The notes beneath the pieces are model-generated. The model worked only from the letters and a program-made list of their open reading frames with translations, ran no database searches and had not been told where the DNA came from. This document shows, piece after piece, positions 1-5,949 of a stretch of DNA of 7,644 nt (its first letter is position 1; each line of letters starts with the position of its first letter). Where the stretch lies: contig CAIWTR010000293.1 in the NCBI GenBank assembly GCA_903915615.1, forward strand, positions 1-7,644, written 5' to 3'. The stretch is from an uncultured Armatimonadota bacterium. Lineage in GTDB: Bacteria > Armatimonadota > Armatimonadia > Armatimonadales > Armatimonadaceae. A program made the position numbers and the translations under genes.

Positions 1-720
1 CTGACTCTGACGTCCTCCACGGAGAATTAACGATGTGTCTTTGTTTCCATGGGTTTTCACCACGCACGCTTGACCATCATCGTCAAACCCAATATACGAA
101 TGGGATGCGCCTGCGGAAACCATTGCATCGAGTGCAACCTGGACTCCGCCGTCCGTGGCATTCTTAAAGCCAACAGGAAGAGGCAGTCCACTGGCCATTG
201 CCCGGTGTGGCTGGCTCTCCGTCGTACGCGCACCGATCGCTCCAAAGCTTACAAGGTCGGTGTAATACTCGTGCGTCGCGGTGTCTAGGAGCTCAGTTGC
301 AACCGGCAAGCCCATATCGGTGATTTGCACCAACAGCCGGCGAGCCAGTCTAAGGCCCTCCGCCATGTCAAATGTGCCATCCATACGAGGGTCATTTATG
401 AGGCCGCGCCATCCAACCGTCGTACGAGGCTTTTCAAAATATGCCCGTGCAACGACTAAAAGCTTGTCAGAGAGACTATCGGCTAGCTCGGCCAAACGGG
501 TCATGTACTCAAGTGCAGCAGTGGTGTCGTGAATCGAGCATGGTCCGACAACAATCAGCATCCGGTTATCGAGATGCGACATTACGCGACGCACAGCATC
601 CCGGCTCTCCGAGACGGTTTTCAAACCATTTACGGAAACAGGACTTTCCTGCCGGAGGAGATTCGGGGCTGGTAGAGGAATCCGCTCCGTTTGCTGCTGT
701 GGTCGAACCGTGTCACTCAT
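1..720 (-). CDS. aroG: 3-deoxy-7-phosphoheptulonate (DAHP) synthase, class I-alpha, 3' end missing
   Basis: This enzyme condenses phosphoenolpyruvate with erythrose 4-phosphate, the first step of the cytoplasmic shikimate pathway to aromatic amino acids. The minus frame is open from ATG at 720 to the window edge, giving 240 codons of a protein that is usually about 350 residues. It aligns with E. coli AroG with identical numbering: GPCSIHD with metal-ligand Cys61, the EKPRTTVGW block with Lys97, GARTTESQ with Arg165, GFKNATDG with Lys186, and ILRGG with Arg234. The later metal ligands (His268, Glu302, Asp326 in AroG) lie outside the window. The feedback pocket differs from AroG as I remember it (His150, Glu151, Met175, Pro180, Tyr209; Leu179 and Val221 kept), so the effector (Phe, Tyr, Trp or none) is undecided, as is the aroF/aroG/aroH assignment. 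The ATG agrees with the family N-terminus, and a TAG closes the frame upstream. No strong Shine-Dalgarno sequence sits at the normal distance. Confidence 0.95.
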   Translation of the reverse strand, partial: MSDTVRPQQQTERIPLPAPNLLRQESPVSVNGLKTVSESRDAVRRVMSHLDNRMLIVVGPCSIHDTTAALEYMTRLAELADSLSDKLLVVARAYFEKPRTTVGWRGLINDPRMDGTFDMAEGLRLARRLLVQITDMGLPVATELLDTATHEYYTDLVSFGAIGARTTESQPHRAMASGLPLPVGFKNATDGGVQVALDAMVSAGASHSYIGFDDDGQACVVKTHGNKDTSLILRGGRQSQ

Positions 721-739
721 AAAACTGAAAGCCAATCCT

Positions 740-756
740 GATGCCGATACGGCATC
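740..756. promoter_or_regulatory. Perfect hairpin palindrome in the aroG leader
   Basis: On the minus strand GATGCCG-TAT-CGGCATC forms a 7-base-pair stem with a 3-base loop. It ends 19 bases before the aroG start codon and directly precedes an AGGA that is the only purine-rich ribosome-site candidate. No T-run follows on either strand, so it does not look like an intrinsic terminator. It could be an operator or an mRNA hairpin that affects aroG translation. The function is inferred; the symmetry is seen directly. Confidence 0.35.
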
Positions 757-831
757 GCACCAACGGTAGCGTTTGTCCCATGTCTATGCTTGAAAATGGA
801 ATCAAAGTTTACCATTTGGAACATTTTGCGA

Positions 832-1347
832 TTACCGGCCTATCTCTGGACCTGGCTGCTTTGGAACATCGTTCAACGATGGAGCTTTTATCGTAACGGG
901 TGTCTCAAGGTCTGCGGCTACATCGATTTTCATCAGCCGATCCCGAAGGAAACCTCTTACACCCGCAATGTCAGTGCTACCTTTCGCAGTCGACAAACGC
1001 TCAATCAGGTCATCTACGTCTGCATCGGATGTCGCATCGAGGCGTGCGGATGTCTCCAGATGCGCTTTCGCTGTCTGGAGGACGGTCGCATCCAGCTCAT
1101 GCCCGTGCTTGGCAGACTTTGAAAGCTGTCCATCGAGGAGATTCAGAGCGACATATTGATGTAGCAGCCCCTCACGCCCACGGGTTATGAGCTGCAAGTT
1201 ACGCATGTCCTCTCGCAGGACACGTCGCTCTTGCTTTACGACCTCGAGAGCCTTCTTCTGACCGCGCATTCCGCTGCCGTAGGCAAACAACACGATGACG
1301 CTCCCGCCAACGCCGATGATGATACGTTTCCAAGCATCTTGTTTCAT
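832..1347 (-). CDS. Unrecognised membrane-anchored protein, 171 residues
   Basis: I do not recognise a family. Residues 1-7 are short and charged (MKQDAWK), and residues 8-24 form a hydrophobic segment (IIIGVGGSVIVLF and on) that reads as an uncleaved signal anchor. Residues 29-75 are rich in K, R, E, Q and L with a coiled-coil look, the middle (about 75-130) is a likely helical region, and the tail is Pro-rich. The topology would place most of the protein outside the inner membrane; this is inferred. The ATG at 1347 has GAAGGG seven bases upstream (1355-1360) and starts 15 bases after the carB stop, so co-transcription and perhaps coupled translation with carB are likely. A good ribosome site, tight spacing and an open 171-codon frame support a real gene. 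No enzyme motif or cysteine pattern is visible, and a role in pyrimidine or aromatic metabolism cannot be claimed. Confidence 0.75.
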   Translation of the reverse strand: MKQDAWKRIIIGVGGSVIVLFAYGSGMRGQKKALEVVKQERRVLREDMRNLQLITRGREGLLHQYVALNLLDGQLSKSAKHGHELDATVLQTAKAHLETSARLDATSDADVDDLIERLSTAKGSTDIAGVRGFLRDRLMKIDVAADLETPVTIKAPSLNDVPKQPGPEIGR

Positions 1348-1354
1348 TTAAAGG

Positions 1355-1360
1355 CCCTTC
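1355..1360 (-). promoter_or_regulatory. Ribosome binding site of the 171-residue membrane-anchored protein
   Basis: GAAGGG on the minus strand lies seven bases before the ATG at 1347, between the carB stop and this start. It supports the chosen start and independent ribosome entry. Confidence 0.55.
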
Positions 1361-1362
1361 AA

Positions 1363-3022
1363 TCAGTCCCGGAGAAGCTCATCCTCGGTGTCCTGTGATG
1401 AATAGAAGTACGGCGTTTGTGCTTCAAACTCAGCCGCACAGGTATCAACAATCTTATAGGAGGGCTTGATGCCCATCCCCTTGCGAGCGAGAACCACATC
1501 ATCCACGCGGACACCCGCAAGCGCAGCAATTACACGATCCGGGAATCCAAGGTGCTTGGCTTCTGCCAAACGCTGGACAAAGCCATCGTTGACACCCGTC
1601 AGCCAGAGCTCCATATCAACGAGGTTTTTGATTTTTTTCAGGAACCACTCATCGATATGGCTGGCGGCATGGATGGTATCGATGGAGCGCCCACGACGCA
1701 TCGCTTCGGCGATTGCGAAGATGCGTTCATCGGTAGCAACCGCGATGAGATGATCCAGATGCTCCTCAGACCACGCTGCTGCATGGCGATAACCGAGGCC
1801 AAGCACACCGATTTCAAGAGACCTTAGCGCCTTCATCAGACCGGATTCAAAGCTACGATCTAGGGCCATCACTTCGCCCGTAGCCTTCATTTGCGTTGTG
1901 ATTCGCCGGTCAGCGCTCTTGAACTTGTCAAATGGCCAGCGTGGAATCTTCACAACACAGTAGTCCAGGGGCAGGTTCAAAACACGCGAGCGTCCGACCG
2001 GTGACCTTGTTTTCAATCTCATCCAGATGGAGACCAATCGCAATCTTTGCAGCGACACGTGCAATCGGGTAGCCCGTTGCCTTACTTGCAAGGGCTGAGG
2101 ACCGGGAAACACGTGGGTTAACCTCGATGATGTAGTACGCATAGGTATCAGGATCCAGTGCAAGCTGTACATTACAGCCGCCTTCGATTCCGAGGGCCCG
2201 GATGATTTTCAGACTTGCGGTGCGGAGCATTTGGTACTCTTTGTCGCTAAGCGTCTGGCTCGGAGCGACCACGATTGAGTCACCGGTGTGGACTCCCATC
2301 GGGTCAAAGTTTTCCATGTTACAAATCGTGATGCAGGTGTCGTTTGCATCACGCATCACTTCATATTCAATTTCTTTCCATCCGACCAGGCAGCGCTCGA
2401 TCATGACCTGACTGACGGGCGACAAACGCAGGCCACGCCCACCGATCTCGAGCAGCTCAGGAATCGTGTGCGCAATACCGCCTCCGGATCCGCCCAGCGT
2501 GTACGCAGGTCGAACGATGAGTGGCCACGGCAGGTTGTCTTGCACAGAAAGCTCTGCAAGCGCTGCATCGGAATCAATAATCCACGACTCTGGCACAGGC
2601 TCGCCAATTTCACGCATCAAGGCACGGAATTGCTCGCGGTCTTCGGCCTTTTGAATCGTTGAAAGTGGCGTGCCAAGGAGCTCAACATCGTACTTTTCAA
2701 GGATGCCCAGCTCGCTAAGCTTACTCGCGAGGTTCAAACCGGTCTGCCCGCCAAGGGTTGGGACCAGGCCTTGTGGTCGCTCTCGCGCAATGATCTGCTC
2801 AAGAAATTCGGGTGTTAATGGCTCGATATAGACACGGTCAGCCATTTCGACATCGGTCATGATGGTCGCAGGGTTCGAGTTTACGAGGACTACGGAAATA
2901 CCTTCCTCACGTAATGCCCGGCAGGCCTGCGCACCCGCATAGTCGAACTCAGCCGCCTGACCGATCACAATTGGACCAGACCCGATTACCATCACCTTTT
3001 TCAAATCCAAGCGTCGTGGCAT
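1363..3022 (-). CDS. carB: Carbamoyl phosphate synthase large subunit, N-terminal half only, interrupted by a one-base frameshift
   Basis: CarB makes carbamoyl phosphate from bicarbonate, ATP and ammonia delivered by CarA. The frame from 3022 opens [10 protein letters not shown] and carries the first ATP-grasp synthetase domain: [15 protein letters not shown] (15-29), GGQTGLNLA (91-99), KAEDR with Arg129, [12 protein letters not shown] (171-182), and [18 protein letters not shown] (300-317) with Mg ligands Glu300 and Asn302. After FEPA (residue 351) the frame is lost and ends in a 13-residue nonsense tail with its stop at 1928. The alignment resumes at once in another frame with [11 protein letters not shown] and continues through the oligomerisation domain to VDTCAAEF and the stop at 1363. 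Removing one C from the CCCC at 1968-1971 gives one 552-residue protein. E. coli CarB has 1073 residues, with the halves meeting near 553. The second synthetase domain and the UMP/ornithine allosteric domain are absent. The start is supported by AGGGAG eight bases upstream. It is either a true split CarB with the other half elsewhere or a decaying gene; the frameshift may also be a read error. Confidence 0.9.
1968..1971 (-). other. Frameshift site in carB (CCCC run on the coding strand)
   Basis: The coding strand reads GAA CCT GCC CCT GGA CTA. Deleting one C gives GAA CCT GCC CTG GAC TAC (E P A L D Y), which matches the E. coli E-P-S-I-D-Y and restores the conserved protein on both sides. The zero-frame stop comes about 40 bases further on, not at the slip site, so it does not resemble an RF2-type programmed shift. 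A recent single-base insertion or a homopolymer sequencing error fits best. Confidence 0.8.
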
Positions 3023-3030
3023 ACCTGCTA

Positions 3031-3036
3031 CTCCCT
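3031..3036 (-). promoter_or_regulatory. Ribosome binding site of carB
   Basis: AGGGAG on the minus strand lies eight bases before the ATG at 3022. It agrees with the conserved CarB N-terminus and fixes the start. Confidence 0.6.
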
Positions 3037-3049
3037 ATCATCCAACCAT

Positions 3050-3145
3050 TCAGTTTATGGCAAACCTAGCCGCGGGAACATCCTCAAACGGCATAAACCC
3101 AAACTGGTTCATCATCTGATTACGCGATGAACCGACCACATTCAC
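3050..3145 (-). CDS. Possible 31-codon ORF between the glycosyltransferase and carB
   Basis: This GTG-started frame in the 124-base gap reads MNVVGSSRNQMMNQFGFMPF and ends in FAIN. It starts just after the glycosyltransferase stop, has an AAGG nine bases upstream (3155-3158), and ends 27 bases before the carB start. It has four phenylalanines and no recognisable motif. A short open frame of this size can occur by chance. It is listed because it fills most of an otherwise unexplained gap inside a tightly packed cluster. Confidence 0.2.
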   Translation of the reverse strand: MNVVGSSRNQMMNQFGFMPFEDVPAARFAIN

Positions 3146-3146
3146 A

Positions 3147-4823
3147 TCATTCAACCTTCTGCTTCATGGCATCCGGCACGCGGTACAAATCAATCGTATA
3201 GCCGTGATACATCAGGGTTGACACTCTGTTTTCATCCGTTAGCAACCCTGGCGCGAGCTTTGCCCACATCCGCTTTGGATATGGCGTCCGTCCCGTCAGA
3301 ACAAAATCTACATCTAGCGTCTGTATTGGATGGTCATCATTGGCCAGCCCCTTAAAGACCGGGGGTAGATGAAGTCTCGTCCCAAATCCCAAATTGGGAG
3401 CCCAGTCGCCAGCAACGATAGCATTTGGTCCGACTTGCGCTGTAAGCCACTGAGATGCCTGCAGCGTCTCATGCCGGCGGGTGACAAACCAAGCTGTGTA
3501 TTGCCCAAGGGATGTCACTAAAAAAACTGCAGTAATGAATGCAGGCGTCAGGTGTTTAGAAAGCCTGCTGCGTAACCTAGTAGCGATCACGGTAACCAAC
3601 ATTGCTGTCAGAACGCCTAACAACTCAGAGTATTTTTTCAGTTCAGGGATGTTATAGAGGGGCAGCAGTAAGTGATAACCGAATAGGAAAACCAGAACGA
3701 ACATCGCCCTCTGAAGCCACACGACTTCCCGGATGGCCTTTACGACATCCGTAAACCGGCTCAGCAATACGCCACCGACAACTGCCGCTGAGACATGAAA
3801 CACTAAAAAGTAGCGACTAGGTGCATATCGGGAAACAAAGATGAAGAGGATGCCCGCTGCCAAACACACGATGTGCATCAGCAGCCTTTTGTGGATTCCT
3901 TCGATAACCACATCACTTTTGGATTTAACTATCGGAATCACCTTAAACAGCGACCAAATCGAACCCACAAGCGCCAAGTTAAGAAACAGCGTCGAGCGTG
4001 TTTCCATGCGCTGTAGAAAACCAAAGTGATAGCCAATCACTGCACGACGCATCATCCAGAGCAGCTGATTGAATGACCTTGGCTGCGACTGCATCGTCCT
4101 GTAAAAGTTGTTCATCCGGGCAACTTCAGCTCCGTGAACACCCAACCAGGTACCGTAGTAGAGTCCGAAGAAAGCCGCGGCACCGAGCAAATACGGCCAG
4201 GTAGATGACGCGATGGCCCGAAGATCACGTTTGTTGATAAGTACCAGCGCGATGACAGGAGCGGGTAGAAAGATCAGAAATGTCGTCTTTACTGCAAAGG
4301 CAGCCGCTGCGATAAAGCCACTCAGAAACTTGCTCCAGGGGCGGTCAAGAGTCCAGAGGTAGTAAGCCAGGGCGATGACCAGTGTCCCGAGAGACTCCAT
4401 AAGGCCGAGGCGGTTATAAAGGATATAGCTGCTTTCAAGACCGAGCAGCATCAGCGAAAAGGCGGCCGCCCGCGGTCCAAAGTCATTTCGAACTCCGGCG
4501 TAGAGAAATCCACAGGTCAGCAGCGATGCAATAATCGAGATCAAGCGTGCCTGCACCAGACCAACACCAAACTGTGTAAACACAACTACCTGAATGGCGT
4601 GTAATACAGGCGACAGGTTGTAGTTGTTGAAGCCATCCTGTTCTGCCTTGCCAAATAGAACCTGATTCCGCGCATTGTGCGCGTAAAAGCCTTCATCCGT
4701 CCAAATGCCCGTACCCCAATCGAGGTCCTTCCACGCATCCGCGCCGATATCAACAATCCGTAAGACAACCACCCCGAAAACCAAGAAAGCGAGCGGCCAC
4801 CATTTCAGTGACATCATCCTCAT
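3147..4823 (-). CDS. GT-C type membrane glycosyltransferase, PMT/ArnT-like (GT39/GT83 style)
   Basis: This is a 558-residue polytopic membrane protein. After a first membrane segment (about 8-26), the loop carries TDEGFYAHNARN (42-53), whose Asp43-Glu44 match the acidic catalytic loop of polyprenyl-phosphate-sugar-dependent transferases such as PMT and ArnT. RNDFGPRAAAFSL (112-124) and NRLGLMES (137-144) also fit that family. About twelve hydrophobic segments follow up to about residue 447, then a soluble tail (449-558) likely on the outer face of the inner membrane. Family knowledge suggests transfer of a lipid-linked sugar to a lipid, glycan or protein; donor and acceptor cannot be read from the sequence. 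The start at 4823 is chosen because GGGAAG lies five bases upstream and it begins 28 bases after the carA stop. The frame stays open for 57 more codons into carA, but those residues look like shadow sequence. A glycosyltransferase between carA and carB is unusual. Confidence 0.85.
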   Translation of the reverse strand: MRMMSLKWWPLAFLVFGVVVLRIVDIGADAWKDLDWGTGIWTDEGFYAHNARNQVLFGKAEQDGFNNYNLSPVLHAIQVVVFTQFGVGLVQARLISIIASLLTCGFLYAGVRNDFGPRAAAFSLMLLGLESSYILYNRLGLMESLGTLVIALAYYLWTLDRPWSKFLSGFIAAAAFAVKTTFLIFLPAPVIALVLINKRDLRAIASSTWPYLLGAAAFFGLYYGTWLGVHGAEVARMNNFYRTMQSQPRSFNQLLWMMRRAVIGYHFGFLQRMETRSTLFLNLALVGSIWSLFKVIPIVKSKSDVVIEGIHKRLLMHIVCLAAGILFIFVSRYAPSRYFLVFHVSAAVVGGVLLSRFTDVVKAIREVVWLQRAMFVLVFLFGYHLLLPLYNIPELKKYSELLGVLTAMLVTVIATRLRSRLSKHLTPAFITAVFLVTSLGQYTAWFVTRRHETLQASQWLTAQVGPNAIVAGDWAPNLGFGTRLHLPPVFKGLANDDHPIQTLDVDFVLTGRTPYPKRMWAKLAPGLLTDENRVSTLMYHGYTIDLYRVPDAMKQKVE

Positions 4824-4828
4824 GAGTG

Positions 4829-4834
4829 CTTCCC
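4829..4834 (-). promoter_or_regulatory. Ribosome binding site of the glycosyltransferase
   Basis: GGGAAG on the minus strand lies five bases before the ATG at 4823, in the short gap after the carA stop. It is the best candidate and favours this start over the upstream ATG inside carA and the two ATGs that follow a few bases later. Confidence 0.4.
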
Positions 4835-4851
4835 GGGGATTTAGCAATCGA

Positions 4852-5949
4852 TTATCCCTTTGCGGCTTCCATGCTCGAAACAAACTGGTCAAAGTATTGG
4901 TTTGAATCGTGCGGGCCTGGAGATGCCTCCGGGTGATATTGAATCGAAAACACGGGAAGATGACGGTGGCGGAGCCCCTCAACGGTTCCATCATTGAGGT
5001 TTATCTGTGTAACCTCGACATCATCCGCGGGCAGTGAATCCGGATCAAGCGCATAACCATGGTTCTGACTTGTGATGACGACCTTGCCGGTCAGTAAGTC
5101 TTTGACAGGGTGGTTAGCGCCACGGTGCCCAAATGGCAGCTTATACGTGTGTCCACCAAGTGCACATCCAAGGAGCTGGTTTCCTAGACAAATCCCCATG
5201 ACAGGCTTGCCAGCATTAATCAACGCCGTTACCGTCGTGATTGCATAGCCGAGGAGCGCAGGATCGCCTGGACCCGGCGACAAGAAGTAGCCATCTGGGT
5301 TTGTCGCAATCATTTCACTTGCGGGTGTGGATGCCGGGAAAACCGTGGTCCGTACACCCCTCGATGCCAGTGAGCGCAAAATGTTGAACTTGATACCGCA
5401 GTCAAGCACGGCAACGTGGAAGCGGGCATCGGCTTCAGATGGTCCCCACGTATACGGTTGCTTTGTCGTCACCCGTGATACCCAGTCGATCTGGTCATAC
5501 CCACTCGTGGATGACTGCAGCTTCTCGAGGAGCTCTCCGGCGGTCTCTGTAGAGCTAATCGCCCCCATCATGACCCCTCCGGCACGGATAACACGTGTCA
5601 GCTGCCGGGTATCAATACCCTGAATACCCACCGTGCCGCTCTTGACGAGGTAGTCGTGCAGCGTCCCTTGCATCCGCCAGTTGGATGCCACATCTGCGAG
5701 GGTTCTGACGACAAATCCAGCGACCTGAACGCCATTGCTCTCGATGTCGACATCTGCGACGCCATAGTTCCCAATCAACGGATACGTCATCGTGAGGAGC
5801 TGTCCAGCGTACGAAGGGTCAGTCAGAGCCTCCTGATAGCCGGTCATCCCAGTGTTAAAAACAACTTCGCCAAAGGTCGTGCCCGCCGCACCAAAGTGCT
5901 GCCCTTTGAACACACTCCCATCAGAGAGAACGAGTACTGCCTCAGCCAT
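4852..5949 (-). CDS. carA: Carbamoyl phosphate synthase small subunit (glutamine amidotransferase)
   Basis: CarA hydrolyses glutamine and passes ammonia through a tunnel to CarB in the cytoplasm. The 365-residue product is close to the usual 360-385. Its N-terminal CPSase domain starts AEAVLVLSDGSVFKG and includes GEVVFNTGMTGYQE and GIDTRQLTR. The C-terminal class I amidotransferase domain has SPGPGDP, the nucleophile elbow GICLGNQLLG with Cys254, and QYHPEA with His339 and Glu341, so the Cys-His-Glu triad is complete. The start at 5949 is preferred over an in-frame ATG at 5967 because GGGGAGG sits six bases before it. This start overlaps the last 8 bases of pyrC (ATGGCTGA), a layout typical of coupled translation and matched subunit supply. 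The subunit looks intact, in contrast to its partner CarB. Confidence 0.96.
   Translation of the reverse strand: MAEAVLVLSDGSVFKGQHFGAAGTTFGEVVFNTGMTGYQEALTDPSYAGQLLTMTYPLIGNYGVADVDIESNGVQVAGFVVRTLADVASNWRMQGTLHDYLVKSGTVGIQGIDTRQLTRVIRAGGVMMGAISSTETAGELLEKLQSSTSGYDQIDWVSRVTTKQPYTWGPSEADARFHVAVLDCGIKFNILRSLASRGVRTTVFPASTPASEMIATNPDGYFLSPGPGDPALLGYAITTVTALINAGKPVMGICLGNQLLGCALGGHTYKLPFGHRGANHPVKDLLTGKVVITSQNHGYALDPDSLPADDVEVTQINLNDGTVEGLRHRHLPVFSIQYHPEASPGPHDSNQYFDQFVSSMEAAKG

Noticed and set aside
740..756. Intrinsic terminator after the 171-residue gene
   Set aside because: The stem is only 7 base pairs and no run of T follows it on either strand.
790..1122. Plus-strand frame of 110 codons at the left side
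   Set aside because: It is antisense to the membrane-anchored protein gene and has no ribosome site or recognisable domain.
1417..1827. Plus-strand open frame of 136 codons
   Set aside because: It lies antisense to the conserved CarB oligomerisation domain and has no recognisable motif; it is a shadow frame.
1960..1980. Programmed +1 frameshift as the explanation in carB
   Set aside because: There is no stop codon or rare codon at the slip point, no CCC codon in the zero frame, and no Shine-Dalgarno-like stimulator was seen. Mutation or read error is simpler.
1363..2172. Second carB frame as an independent gene starting at 2172
   Set aside because: Residues before LDYCVV are out-of-frame readings of the conserved first CarB segment. 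Real homology begins only at the frameshift, so this is the 3' part of the same gene.
4824..4994. 57-codon N-terminal extension of the glycosyltransferase
   Set aside because: The extension overlaps the carA C-terminus in another frame and has no membrane or family features, whereas the ATG at 4823 begins right before the first membrane segment.
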